A DNA stretch of 64,000 bases, taken from the NCBI RefSeq assembly GCF_021018895.1, contig NC_079364.1, positions 5,852,401 through 5,916,400 on the forward strand, in the 5' to 3' direction. A model generated the notes under the pieces. It was given only the letters and a program-made list of their open reading frames with translations. It ran no database searches and had not been told where the DNA came from. Below are positions 1 through 12,554 of the stretch, piece after piece. The stretch comes from Seriola aureovittata. Lineage: Eukaryota; Chordata; Actinopteri; Carangiformes; Carangidae. Within the stretch, counting starts at the first letter, position 1. Every line of letters begins with the position of its first letter. The position numbers and the translations under genes were made by a program.

Positions 1-32
1 ATATATATATCTATATATATATATATATATAT
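1..32. repeat. TA-rich microsatellite
   Basis: An alternating TA tract with one interrupting C at position 11. Its counterpart in copy B is at 15334-15365, where the tract is preceded by further CTATATAT units. Because the window starts inside it, the true left boundary of copy A cannot be seen. Confidence 0.9.
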
Positions 33-299
33 GTATGGGTTTTTTCTCAAAGGCTGATGACAGGTTGACTGCGTGGTAATGTTTTGTGCACAGTGTTACC
101 GTTGGTTGGTCAGACGCTGGAGATCCCGCCCTGTTTCTTTTGTGACGCTGTGTACGAAACATTATCACTCTGCCCGTGAGCTTGCACACACACACGCATG
201 TATTAAGTATGTTTGTTTTTTGTAAGTATTTTTCTTGCACAGTATGTGACTGTGAGTTTTACAAATTTACCGTTGCAGATACAAACCCCTGTTTTCAAG

Positions 300-415
300 T
301 GAACCTATTTGAATGATACATTAATCCATATTAATGATGCTCAGATGATGAAGCCTGTTGACATAGGTGAGCCCGTAACCTTTCCTCTAGTGCCACCAGC
401 AAATCAGAGCTTTTA
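300..415 (+). repeat. Fragment of a dispersed teleost repeat (copy A)
   Basis: The stretch with GATGAAGCCTGTTGAC followed by CCTTTCCTCTAGTGCCACCA resembles the better preserved copy at 15050-15210, which has GATGAAGCCTATTGAT and CTTTTCCTCTAGAGCCACCA. The phrase 'ctattggatggattgc..atgaaat' in that copy is typical of a very common fish interspersed repeat. The superfamily is not assigned. The same fragment recurs in copy B near 15633-15748. Confidence 0.5.
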
Positions 416-3400
416 CGTATCCAGTGGAATTATGTCCTGATCCACAACATGGATTGGCCCCAAACTATTGAACAGCAGGTTCCAAAGAGGATGAATTTGC
501 CAACAGTTTATCCAAGTGTTGTCCATTTAAAGCATGTGTGCATAAAAATGTCAGCTATCATAATTTTTACTTAATAAGATTTTTGAGCTAGGCAATTTTG
601 ACAAAACACTATTTTGACCAAACGGCTACCAGTCGTCCGGACTACGCCATGTTACACTCAAACTGTGGTTATTTATAGCAGGTTGGATGTAAAAGTCGAT
701 TTAGTTTAGTACATTAGGACACGTAGTAAACACAGAAGAGTTCAGTGCCCTTTCACATGTATTGAGCGTAGCCAGTTTAAAAAAAACAAAAAAACAATAC
801 AAATCAATATGTGTTTCACCTGATTCTGTCAGAGGAGCTGAATGACTGATTGCAAGTCAAATTCCTCCCAGGGCTCATTAGAAAGAGCACAAAACCAAGT
901 CTTTCCCTCACCTCCACATATCAATTTGATACAGAGCCGTATGAAATGAGCACAGTTCAGTCCTGCATGTGCCTGCGCTCACATGCACAGAAAAATCAGC
1001 CCAGCACATGAAGGTTTCCACAATGATCAATAGTGCCGTTCTGTTTCCCGTGAAGGCTGGAGGGTGTGACTGATGTTCTGAAGCCGCCTCAGTTGGCCTC
1101 CTACCTGCTGCGAGGGCGAAATCAAAGGACCGGCTTCTGAGGGAGGGTGGATATGAAAAGTTCACACCTCTGACAAGGAGTCAATATCAAAATGTGCACC
1201 TTGACTGAGGACGGACATCAAAGTGCTCAGTCCAGTGTTATGATTATGTCCATCATCAGGATGTGCAATCTTAAGAGGGGAAATAAGAGCGTAGATGCCT
1301 GAAATCACAAGACGAACCTGAACCATTATGCTCCTGTTGATGGAGCAAAGATTTCTGTCGTAGGAAAAAAATGTCTTCAGAGCACATCCCCACTGACTTT
1401 TCTATTGCACAGTTCATATAATCAGCCATGTGTGAAGACAAAAGCCCAGAGGAGTCTGAGGTTTCTGGGCAGGAGAACTGACAAGAGAGGGAGCTGGAGT
1501 CTCAACTAAAATACCTTTTGTGGTCCTCAACGTTTGTATTCATACATATTTAATGCTTTTCTTTCACACTGGCTTGGTTTTTGAATCCAAGTTTTGAGAT
1601 ATACAAAAAAAAAACGTTCTCATTAAAAAACAGCGCTTGTAAAGTTTTATCTGGGACAAACTGGAAAAAAGGATTAAAATTTGGCTCTGCATTTCCTGTG
1701 GTGACTAAAATTGTGATCTTTAAATAGATTTTGTAGCGTTGACTGGGATTTCATTCAGGGACCTGTGATACATGAAATCGCTGGAGGTTCACGTATCGCA
1801 CTGCTCCAGACAATACGGAGACATAAAGACGCCATCAGTGCCCCCTTCAACCAGCTCAGACAATTAGCACACTCTGTTAGCTTTGGGAATCGGCTGTCCC
1901 TCTGCGAAGTGTTAGGGGAGAGAGAGGTCCAGTCTTTCAAAACAGGCTGAGAGGCCGAAGCTGAGATCTGCCTAATGTGCAGTTTAAGGTGCCAGTTCAT
2001 TCACCAGGGTGCACAGTAAATTCCCCAATAATCCAAGTTTACATAATCGGAGTTGAGTTGAGTGATTAATATTTAGTTTAAGACGGTTTTCCTAACATAA
2101 AAAGTGGCCGTACGTCCGCTGCTTGCTCCAGGTGGACAGGTGAAAGAGCGGAGAGTATAAAGATGGTTTGAGGAGGAAACGTCAGAGAGACTCAGCCACG
2201 TGTTTGAGCCTCAGTCAGACTCAGACTCAGACTCAGATGAGGAGTCTGTTTAGACCAGAACCAGAGACTAGCAGACGTATCAGAACGGTTAGCTTAGTTA
2301 GCATCTTTTACTTGTTTATGTTGTTTGTTATTTTGTAACTAGCAGTGGCTGACACAGCGTTAGTGGTTGTGCTAATGCTAACTCTCTCACTCTCTGTATT
2401 GATAAGAGTTCAGGTTTATTTAGCCCCGCCCCTCGTCCCCAAAAGTTGACAGGATTGGTTCCTTTGGTTTGTGTTGTCTGAATCCTGATTTTTTTTAATT
2501 TATTTATTTTTTAATTTTTTAACTCAGGTCAATAATGACCCTTATAGGTATTTTCTGTGTTGAAATACAAGACGAGAGATGTAATAGATTATCTGTGTAA
2601 AATAAGCTGTAAGACAGACTTTTTTTATGACACATCTGCTCTGCTCTTACCGATTAAAGCTGTGGAAATTAAAATTATGCTTGAAGTTAAAGGTTAGTTC
2701 ATTTTAATAAGGAAGATTATATTATGTATTCATGTTATTCATTGGTAAATTTAGTACACCTCATTTCAACACAATGTGCTGTTCAAATATCTGGTGCAGA
2801 ACGAGACATGGAAGTTGAGATCTGCACGATTCTCTCTTATTAACAGTCTATAAATACACAGTGAGGTCCACAAGTCTGAGACCACCTTCCCATTGAAGTG
2901 AATGGGGAAGTTCATATTGAGAGATCTAATATATCGACATAACTTTCTGACATGTGTTAAGTGATACAGTGTATGTACCCTGTAAATCTAATGTAAAATA
3001 CTTAAAGTAATATCTTTTCTACACATTGCAGGATGTGCTATTTTTCTAACAAAACAACACATGAATGTATCAGGTGTATTATATATTATATTAGCAGGGG
3101 ATTTTTATATAGTTTAAACTACGTGAATGTAAGAAAATCCATCCGTATATTTAATGTATATATTTAAAAGTATTGAATCATTGTCTGTAACAGTTACCAG
3201 TCGTGTTGTTTAGGTGTTTTCCCGCATGTTAAAACCTGCAGCTCCTCGTGTGCATTTTTCATATAAACCGTGGGGGAGATTGTACTGGGTGGAGAACCTG
3301 GGCGTATCCAAACAATTTCATCTTCCCATCCTTTCTCATTATTGGATCTTCTTTTCGATTCTGCTTTTTGCTTTTTGATCCATGCAACACCTCCCTCCCC

Positions 3401-4500
3401 TGCTTCAACACCTCCTCCCTTTACAAGTGCACAAAGGGGGGGGGAGCACGAGTGGCTAATAAGCACCCCTGCCCCCACCTCACTGGTACGAGCCGAGGAT
3501 GGAGCGACCTGGTCACTTGGGACAGATATCAAAGAGAGTCAGGGGGGCTCTTATCTGGAGGTGCAGTGACAGACCCCTGCTGCTACTGTCCCTCTCATTA
3601 GTCCCTCTCCCTCCCTCCCTCCCTCCCTCTCTCCCTCCACTGCTTCTCATCCTCCCATCCCCAGCACTTGTCACTGTGCTGTCAGCTGCCTGCTCAACTG
3701 TAGACACATGGACCAGCCTGGGGAGTGGAGTGATGGCATAGATGGAAAGAAAGAAAGACAGAAAGAAAGAAGGAATACAAAAGAAAGAAAGACTGTGAGG
3801 TGTAAACCAGGCTTGTCAGCTGAAGCAAACAACAGAGGAGATCTATTTCTATGAACTCTAATCCGTCCTGTAAACGTCTCTCTTTCTCCTGCCAGAAACC
3901 TGAGTACAAAGAAAACCTGGAGCAGAGAGACTGCTCTCTCAATCCTGTCAATTCCATTGCAGAGACAGGAAAAGAAACAGAGAGAGAGGGAGGAAAGAGT
4001 AACAGCTATGGCAGCATCCTGGTGTCTTGCCAGGAAACATGGCAGGGTTCGATCCACTGGTGACAGCCGAGATACGAGCGAGACGGCAGACTGGGCTGGC
4101 TGACTGCAGCCTCTGCTCATTATGTGTGTGATTACGGGAACCATTGTCAGTCATGTTGGGGCTTAAAATGTGATTGTGGAGTTGCAGAAAAATCTCAGTG
4201 CAATAATAAAACACCAGCAAACATCTATTATTGTATTATCTTGTTTGTTTTGTTTGTTTTTATCGTCTGATTCTGGATTTTTTTTTTCTTGAGGTATTTT
4301 GAGATATTTGCAGCACAGCAGGACAGGTTTCTAAGATCTAAAACATCAACTCTCAGGATGTGGTGTTAGTTCTTTAGAATCAAAGAGCTTCTTTTCGGAG
4401 CCGCCATCTTACTGTTACACAGATATTCAACAATCATGCAGACTGATACGAAGGGAAGGAACAGGAGACGAAGTTATCCACTTACTCATGGTTAATCCAT

Positions 4501-5310
4501 TTAAACGCACAGTATGTAACTTCTGCCGCTAGGGGAGCGTAGGATCATGGGAGTTGTTGGCAGTTGTTGTAAGCTTCTCTCGGTTTGGATTTCTTCCAGG
4601 GGCTGAATTATCCCCAGATGTCTCCTCCTCTCCAAAACAAACAGACCAGGTTATTAGAACCCGTAAAGGTGCTATGTGTGAATGTTCTCTTTCGCTGAAT
4701 GTGGTTTCTTGCCGGGAGCAGGTTGTGGTGATTGTCGCTTGACAAGAGCTTCGGCCATCGTTGGCCTCTGAGCGGCGTTTAGTCTTCTGGGCAGGTTGGA
4801 GAGTTTTGCCAAAGCTGTATGTCAGGCACGAGACAACAGGGACGGATTTGAGGCTGAGATTGCTGCTAACCTTTGTTTTGATTGTTTCTCTGATAACTAG
4901 CGTTCAAGAGATTTGGAAGAAACGGACCAGGGGATTAAAACCAGTAGAAACAATGAATAAAACTGTTCTACTTTAGAAATCGCACGCTCTTTGGTGGACA
5001 AAGGTCTCGGAGCGGCTGGGAGCTGAGCTGTCTAACATTTACTCAGCATTTTTCTCTGAATCTTTCATCTAGTTAAAATATATAGTTATAAATCACCAAG
5101 GTGTAAAAAGTGTATGTGGCTTAAAACTAGATAAAAGTCCATTTTGAGCTTCTGACAGGCGACCACAACACTGACGCATGCAGATAGGGGATATGACATC
5201 ATTGACAGACGACCAAATGAATCGGACTGTTATCATGAATAAAATCATGTATTTCTTTAGGTTTGAGAATTGCTGGAAACATTTGGGATAATGTGAGAAC
5301 ATAACATAGA
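4501..5310 (-). repeat. Dispersed repeat family R1, copy in segment A
   Basis: The reverse complement of this interval aligns along most of its length with 49851-50450. Shared blocks include CAATGATGTCATATCC, GTCGCCTG.CAGAAGCTCAAAAT, CAGCTCAGCTCCCAGCCG and GGTTTTAATCC.CTGGTCC. One end carries GCACAGTATGTAACTTCTGC, which resembles a common teleost MITE terminus. No coding capacity was seen. The superfamily is unassigned. Confidence 0.7.
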
Positions 5311-7263
5311 TCTAGTCGTTAGTGGCTTAGAAATAATGTTTTCATCACTCTCTCATCTCATTTTCATCTGCGCCGTTTCAGTTTCTCTGATTACGTTCGG
5401 TCCGTGAAGCAGATTTCAAATCCTCAAGACGAACTGAGTGGACTGAATCAGCAGTCTGAATCAGTATCTTTTGCATTGCAGCTCCTCTCACTATTGACCG
5501 AAAGACCTTGAAAGCCACAGAAAAAACAAGACAAAAAGTCTGGAGCAATGTTAGTGGCTCTGAAAGACTGTATTTAAGCCGATGATTGATTTGCACGTTG
5601 TTATGTTGCAGCTTCATCCTTAAAATCATTTATATAAATGTTTTCCCCTCATCAGTCCAGACTCAATACCTCGTGATGACGAAGCAAAAACAGAATTTTT
5701 GCACATGTATTAAAAAAGAAAAACGGAAGTGTCACATTGGACACAAGTATTCAAACCCTTTACTCAGTATGTCTGAGAGGTTTTCAGGATGTTGCAGGAG
5801 ACAGATTAGTGCAGCAACAGAGGGATTATCAGATGATGCCACTCTGTATAACTCTAAGACATCCTCTGCTGCAGTACTGTCATGTTTCTCTGCTCGGGGC
5901 TTATTTTATGACTTGTTTATATCAGACGCTCACAGTAATCCAAACCTCAGGGTGTGAACTCGCCGCTTAAAAATAATCTAACTGCATCTCTTTTTCTCTT
6001 CTAGTTCTCACATCACACTTTATGTGTTTTTCATATCTCATGTGATTGGCTGCTGATTCTGTTTCTGTGTCCTGTGTGGGATGCATGTTGTAGTTTTTAG
6101 ACTGGCGAGCTCAGAACCAAGAAACGTCCATCTGCTTTCAGTGTTCTGGTTGGTGCTTGCAGAGGTGGACAGCAGCTGAACTGGCTCGCGTTCAGTTTAA
6201 TTTGGAACATACTGCCAGTTTAACTGTTGGCCGGGTTCAGTACAATGTCCAACAGAGTCTCATCAGTATTGGTGTGCAGATGAAATCCTCCAAGGGGCAC
6301 CAGCTGTTAAGTTAGCCTGAGTGAGCTGGTGGATGGTCGAGAAGAGGCCCTGATTTATGATAAATCTCCGAGCTCTTTGAAAATATCCGACACCGTATTC
6401 CCTGTGCCTGAGAAACTATTCTTTAGTTCAAATATTCTTTTTGCAAAATACTCCTCATGCAGTTTAGGAGTATTTCAAAGATCAAACCACCACCATCCTC
6501 AGCTGACTCACAGAAGGTCGTTCATGTAATTAGTCGCCTCTGCTTAATTCAGGATTCTTGACTTGTTCGGAAAAACAGCAAAGCTTCAGTCTGGTGTAAA
6601 ATGTAGAAATGATCCATTTCAGTTTTACCATCCTGCACTGACTCACTGTCAGTTTTTGAATCAGTTTCGTGGCTTTGCTACTTATAGAAGTGTGATGCAT
6701 TTAACAAAGACGGAGATGCTATCTTGTAGTTCTGATCTTTCTGTCTGTCTCTAATTACGATATTTCTCTTGTAATTATGAGATATGGATCTCATAATTAT
6801 GTAAAGTCATAATTATAAGATAGGCATAATTATTTCCTTTTTTCTGGTGAATGCAGGGAGTTTCTGTAGGTCACTTTTAATCAAGGCTTTAAATGGTTTA
6901 ACAATACAGTGCTGGACTAGCGGAGGCTGCACTGGACTACATTATGTTAACCCCCTCTTTAAGAGAGTCTGCTGTCTCAGAACAGAATCTCATCGTGGAC
7001 CATCACTCGCACTGCTGTGCATTAATGTTAATGCCGTAATGTTAATGCGTGTTACACTGGGGCGTCTGAGACTTGTCGCGGTGCTTCACAAAGTGAAGAA
7101 GGTATTTACTTTATATTTTTGATGTTATCCCATAAAGTCACGTGATGACATTTATACCAACTTTCATATTGTCTCACGGTTTCCAGTTGTCATAGTAACG
7201 CAACTCATTTTCCAGATGCACAGCAGTTGAAAATAATGACCAAAAGAATGAAAATAAGACTTT

Positions 7264-7440
7264 GCAGTTAAAGGACAAGTTTTTAGGTTTTAGTGGCATC
7301 TAGAATCCCCCTCCCCTCATCTCTCCCTTTACAGGCGTGTAGGAGAACCTACGGCGGCCTCCAGGTAGAGTAAAACGCTCAAGGCCCTCTCTAGAGCCGG
7401 TGTTTGGTTTGTCCATTCTGGGCTACTGTAGGAACATGGC
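7264..7440 (+). repeat. Dispersed teleost repeat R2, copy in segment A
   Basis: The sequence runs from TTAGGTTTTAGTGGCATCTAG through GTAGGAGAACCTACGGCGGCC to TTTGGTTTGTCCATTCTGGG. I recognise this as a common non-coding interspersed repeat of percomorph fishes, probably a MITE. This is recall of the family rather than a search result. The matching copy lies at 22852-23028. Confidence 0.5.
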
Positions 7441-8404
7441 TTGCAGCTTTTGGTGGGTTAGGGGAAGCTAGCTGTCCCGCACCTGAATCCCTTACCTGAC
7501 AACATATTGAAACAGATATTGGAATCTTTAAGGGACTGAGAGACGTAAAGAAAAACAGAATCACTGCATGAAAACTAAAAAAACAGAATGAAAGAAATTC
7601 ATTTAACCAACCAGCATAGTTGAAGTTCAGTAGTCATTTGCGAATCTGCACTCCAACGTGCACAACTGATTTATTCCTTTTTTTTAAATTTTTTTTTTTT
7701 ACACCTTTATTTAATCAGGAACCATTGGAGCGTAGAGTGGTATCCTGAAATAAAATTAATATAAAGAGAAAGCTTTGGAACCCCTGATTTATAGTATGCG
7801 TGATGCAGAGAGAAAATGTGTGTGGTATGTAATGGCATGAGAGAAGAACAGATCCATCATTGTCTCCATCTTTAGTGTTCATATGTGAGGACAATCAAAC
7901 CGGATCTATAAATAGTTGCATGATGAAACAGAAGAAGACTGATCAGGGCCACGCCTCGGATTAAATGTAAAGACTTACTTACAAGCCAAAGGAAAGAAAA
8001 GTGCTCGTAGTAAGTCACAAGTTTGGCTTAAGTCAAAATTTCAACCTTTTATCTCATAATTTTGATTTTCAAAGTTTGACTTGATGAGTGTTTTTTTTTT
8101 TTTTTTAAATCACAACTAAATCTACTTTATTTTTTCCTATTTATTGCAAAAAAAAAATCTATTTAATTTTTTTTCTTTTACTGGCAGTAATGGACTTCCA
8201 TATGTTTTGAAGAGTTTATGTTCTTGTGTAACTATGTGACTCTAATCTTGAAGTTTCTGCTTTGTGTATTCACTAGTTGTCAGAATGTGTTCCTTCCATA
8301 CTGTCAAGACCGCGACACATCTGTATATGCTGGTGGAAACGGTCGTTTACCTGTAGGGTGTCTAGTCTTTGTGGATTTCAGTTATTTGCTTGGGTTAATC
8401 GGTT

Positions 8405-8464
8405 TGCTTTACTTTGCTTTGGATAAAAGCGTCTGCCGAATGAGTGAATGAAAAATGTAAATGC
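8405..8464 (+). repeat. Retroposon 3' tail (L2/V-SINE-type) fragment
   Basis: The motif CTTTGGATAAAAGCGTCTGCC followed by AATGAGTGAATGAAAAATGTAAATG matches the conserved 3' tail shared by many fish L2-clade LINEs and the SINEs that use their reverse transcriptase. Only the tail is present. The identical fragment is at about 23992-24051, and a more decayed one is near 62729-62790. Confidence 0.55.
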
Positions 8465-8704
8465 TCTAGTGACGATTGAAAGCTGTGAGTTTGGCAAAGA
8501 TAACGCAGGCAGTGAAGAGCGGTTTGAGGAGTTTCAATAAATGTGTTGATAGTTTATTCACAGTCACTTTTTGGTTCCCAGTGGAATCCATCCAACTGCT
8601 GAACACGACTACTGCTGATATATTCCTCAAAGCCAAAAACTTTTCAGAACCATCCTCCAAACCTGCAGGGGATGGGTTTTGGTGGCGTGTTTGTCTTGTC
8701 ATCA

Positions 8705-8706
<2 letters not shown>

Positions 8707-8735
<29 letters not shown>
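8707..8735. repeat. (GT)n microsatellite
   Basis: A pure GT tract of about 29 bases. It is repeated at 24294-24322 in copy B with the same length, consistent with very recent duplication because such tracts normally change length quickly. Confidence 0.95.
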
Positions 8736-10325
8736 ATATCGTGCGATCTAGTTATGGCTCTCTTTGTTTGCTCTCCACATTAGGTGCTGCCGTCAGTCTT
8801 TAGTAAGGGAGAGCAGAAGCAGCTGGATGCAGGCACACAAACACGTACAGATGCTGTAAATAACACCAGCATAACCCTTGTGTAATGTGTAATCTGCACA
8901 CACTGAGTCAGATGATGAGTGTGTAGCCTGCAGCGGCCGTGTGTTACACTGATGTGGATTAAGATACAGTATCTGCAGACAAAAGGAGTCAACCTCCTCA
9001 GTGTGGAAAAGCCATCCCAAGATAAGAGAGATCTCATCTCCTCAGCCTTATTCACAGCCTCCTGCTGCCACTGAGGTGCTCCCGTATCTCCATCATAGAT
9101 AATGACAGATAAATAAACCATAGGATATCCATACATACTGTCTCTGCCACGCTGCAAGCTACTGAAGCAAGATGTTACAAACAAGACAAAGCACAGCTGA
9201 GCGTATAAAAGATGCTGCTTGTCCCTCTGCTCTCCCCTCACTATATTATATCAGTCCAGCTATCACATCTAATATTAACTCTCCGTGAATTGATTACAGT
9301 ATATACATCCCTCCCCCCTGCCCCTGTTGAGGTATCGCTGTTTCTGGAGATCAGTGCAGATAAATAATGCATGCTGCTCAGACGCGGCACGACTGCTGAA
9401 CGCACACAGACAGTATAGCGCTTCTCCGCCAGCAAGTGCACAGCAAGCTACACTTAGGGAGAGCTCCCATTAATTTTACAGCAACACTTACAACCCGTTT
9501 GTGCTGAGAGTTCATCTTGAAAATGATACTTTTGCAGCAGGATGAAATATTAGAGAAAAGAAGCACATTCCCGACTCTTTGTCTCTGTTGTTTGTGTGGA
9601 CGTTCGTCCCCCAGGACACAACAAAGCCCCCGCTGATGCACCGGTCTTCACGCTGCATGCCTGCACACTCCCCAACTTAGGCTGCGGATGAGCACCAAGT
9701 TCACCGCCCTCACACAGCATTAACCTTCACGCCTGAATGCATCATATGACACCTTTCACAATCCCTAAATACCCCGTGACAGACGGATAATTTATGTGTT
9801 GTTATGTTTTTGTATGTAGATGAGTTCATGTGTATTTATGTGCACATATTGTAGTTTGGTTTTTTTTCCTGTGTTTATAGGCTCGTGTTGGGTGTGCCTA
9901 TACATGATATGCATGTGTGACAGTGCTTGTGTGGTTGTGCATAAGTGTGTGTGTGTGTGTGTAAATGAATCTCTCTTCCATGCTGGGCCATCTGCTCTAG
10001 GTGATAACAAACACATTAGCCCTCAGACTGAAGCAAAACAACCACTCTCCGAATCTCACCGGCCGTCTGAGGATTACTAGTTTATATTACCTTTACGTCT
10101 GCTCTGAGAACCTGTTAATATGTTTTCATATTTCTTCCTGCTGCAGTGTAATCATCTAAATGTCACAGGAGTCCATTTAACCCCAACCAGGTGCTTCTGA
10201 ATTTGTCTCCCAGCTGCTAAGATTGAAGTTGGGAGGATGATTCCTGGGGGATTTTGAGTTGTCTGCTCAGACAGAGAGCTTTTATCACTCGTCTCCCGCA
10301 GCAGCAGGCTGTTGTTTTAGCCACT

Positions 10326-10472
10326 AGTTGGTGAAGAAAGTGAAACATCTAACAGCTAAAGAGACAGGGATTTTTTTTCTCAGCAGTTGGTGGAGACCAA
10401 ATCAGAGTTAAAGGAGGCTGAACATTAGGTTTACATTCGTCAAGTAGGTGAAAACATGACTCTAATGTGGTG
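10326..10472 (+). repeat. Dispersed repeat R3, copy 1
   Basis: The phrases CAGCTAAAGAGACAGGGAT, TTGGTGGAGACC, GGAGGCTGAACATTAG and AGGTGAAAACATGACTC parallel the interval 14120-14250 (CAGCTAAAGAGACGGATGT, CTGGTGGAGACCGAACAC, GAGAGGGAACACTGCAC, AGGTGGACGCAAACACGACTC). These are two diverged copies of one repeat about 4 kb apart. It is non-coding as far as can be seen. Confidence 0.6.
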
Positions 10473-10474
10473 AA

Positions 10475-10757
10475 GATACTGTGAAAGTATCAAAGCGCTC
10501 AGTCCACAGAGAAATGCACACAGCCTGTTTTCAGAAACTGAGCCTTGAAACGTGCCGTCAGGACTTCTGTAACTTTGTGATGTCACAATAAGCTAGTCAC
10601 CGTTCTAAGCCATGCCCCAAGCCCCGCCCACCTGGGCCCATCCAACCTTGCATTTGGTTTCTCTGAGTGTTTACATGATCTGATGCATATCGGCTACATT
10701 TCTATTCCATCACTCAGAAAACAGCTAGCCAATCAGAAGAGAGGCTCAGAGCCTGGT
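10475..10757 (+). mobile_element. Non-autonomous DNA element family R4, copy 1 (partial)
   Basis: This is the first of three copies in the window; the others are 37849-38182 (minus) and 55003-55360 (plus). Shared blocks are ACTGTGAAAGTATCAAAGCGC, AGAGAAATGCACACAGCC, CTTCTGTAACTTTGTGATGT and CAATCAGAAGAGAGGCTC. The better preserved copies begin with TTAAAGRTCC, which would fit a TTAA target site as used by piggyBac-type elements. That assignment is an inference. There is no open frame. Confidence 0.7.
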
Positions 10758-11520
10758 TGTGGCTGGATTGTTTTTTGTTGGCTCTTGTGTACACAGGGTA
10801 ACTTGCGATTGTTTTTGTGTGTTCAGTGGCTGCTTTCACTGGGCTTCATAACACCTTGCTGACTGAGAACGTGAACGGCGGCCGGAGGTGTGGCCAAAGT
10901 TTAATGGGTGGAGTTTCGTGCCGATCCAAGCTGTACATTCTTGTGAGTATATTTTCCCAGGGATCAATGAATCGAACCTTCACTTTACAGGACCAGGGAC
11001 CCCCATAATACGCCCTCCTCCTTCACACCTCAATCACAAACTGATCGCGCTACATACTCTCTTCCATGGGAGGTTTGCAGGAATTTATAAATGGATGACG
11101 GTCCAGATGTCCTGTAGCACTAAGTCCATTAGAGAGGAGGATGTTCCACAACCTGGCAACCCCAAAGTTGTTCTTCTTAATGGCTTATAACTGATCTATA
11201 AAGCAATAGTAAATGATGTGTTACCCATTAATAAAAACCCATTATACAGCTTATCAAACCTTTATACATGGTGCTTTGTCACAAAGTGTATACAGATATT
11301 TTTAAATCATCTTAGGCAGCTACTGCTCTAATTTAGTTTGAATGAAAAGCCAATAACTGTGATTTAGTCTTAAAATAGTTTTAGTATCACTCTGCAAAAC
11401 CACATGGTTCAGTTTCTACTGTAAACTCTCTGGTCAAGCTAAAATAAAATCAGTTCTTGGAGTGGCTGTTTCACTCTCAGCATGATCCAAATTCATCTCT
11501 CTTCTCCGCTTCCCTGAACA

Positions 11521-11522
<2 letters not shown>

Positions 11523-11577
<55 letters not shown>
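11523..11577. repeat. (CT)n microsatellite
   Basis: An uninterrupted CT tract of about 55 bases, a pure polypyrimidine/polypurine tract. Confidence 0.97.
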
Positions 11578-11581
<4 letters not shown>

Positions 11582-12177
11582 CACCACCTCACTCTCTCAT
11601 TAGATCAAAGCCACACAGAGGGAACTATTGTTCTGTTGTATAGTCGAGCATGACTGCCTGTGTGCACTGAAGCCAAAATAACAAAGAAACACTCATCACA
11701 CATAGGCATGGGTACACACACACACACATCCACACACAGTATAGTTATTGTTTTTATGCTCCTTCATTTACATACGAGAAAATTTCAGCTTACAGCTTTC
11801 ACATTTGTCTTAAATAAATAGTTCAACGTAACGGCTCTTCGCTCATTTGCTTCCTCTCCAGAAGCAGGAGACGACAGCTCGCCTGGTTCTGGCTACTAAC
11901 ACCTTAAAAGTTTATTACTCAGCATTGTCTCTTATTAGTTTGCTTTGTACAGACAGAAAAAACAAAATAAGATGGTAACCGGTACATAGTAGCCTGTATA
12001 ATAAATAGCGAGTGACTTTGGAAACGGCTCCAGAGTCTTGTTGTTGCAGAGGTGTTGAGCAAATAGATGAACTGTTGCTGGTCGAGAAGAAGATCACATG
12101 ACTCTCCCTAAATCCATAAACTGTCATTTTAATATTTCTGTTTGAGTACGTATTAAGGGACATGCAATATGTTAATT

Positions 12178-12300
12178 CACTTCAATTTTATTTGTATAGC
12201 ACCAAAATCATAAGATACATTCTGTCAAGGCGCTTAACAGGGTAAGGTTCCCACGATGAGTAAGCACTGTGGGTGGGCGCTATCAGCCTATTCAATGAGG
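12178..12300 (+). repeat. Teleost interspersed repeat fragment, plus orientation
   Basis: It opens with CAATTTTATTTGTATAGCACC and continues with CAAGGCGCTTAACAGGGTAAG, hallmarks of a very abundant fish repeat usually reading 'tttatttatatagcgcc...caaggcgcttta'. It faces an oppositely oriented copy at 12555-12685. Confidence 0.6.
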
Positions 12301-12554
12301 CGTTTAAAGGTGCTGGTAGGTGGATTTTTGGACCGGAGTTAAATTCTTCCAGTCGGTTGACTTAGTTTTGCTGAGTTGTTTATTTTTCACACTGGTTCTT
12401 TGTTCTTTGGGCAGCTGGTCCTGGTGATGAACTTTGAGCAGAGCCAAGTCTAATGTTTCTCCCTGCTTCCAGTGTCAGTGATGAGCTGAGGTCAACATCT
12501 CCTGACTCTAGCGTCATGCTAAATCTCACACACACGATATCAGTCTAACACCGC

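Larger units (their letters stand above)
1..9787. repeat. Copy A of a ~10 kb direct segmental duplication (left end cut by window)
   Basis: This segment is repeated almost base for base at 15334-25374. The offset is 15333 at the left, 15338 after a poly-G length change near 3436, 15588 after the insertion at 22284, and 15587 at the right end. Both copies stay collinear until 9787/25374 and then diverge abruptly. I see no gene in it: the short open frames are not conserved domains, and their presence in both copies reflects near-identity of the DNA, not selection. It contains a TA microsatellite at its left edge, CCCT and GAAA tracts near 3600 and 3745, dispersed repeats at 4501-5310 and 7264-7440, a retroposon tail near 8405, and a GT microsatellite at 8707. 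Confidence 0.95.

Noticed and set aside
908..1165. 85-codon minus-strand open frame found identically at 16241-16498.
   Set aside because: It is identical because the DNA is duplicated. There is no domain, no splice context and no family resemblance.
2130..2170. GAGAGTATAAAGATGG, a TATA-like sequence near an E-box-like CACGTG.
   Set aside because: No exon or open frame follows it in either copy, so a promoter call is not supported.
4071..4144. Start region of a 157-codon minus-strand frame (3671-4144), also present in copy B.
   Set aside because: The frame runs through low-complexity GAAA and CCCT tracts, with no recognisable protein features.
8780..9241. 153-codon minus-strand open frame, duplicated at 24367-24828.
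   Set aside because: No homology was recognised, stops lie on either side, and it is preserved only because of the recent duplication.
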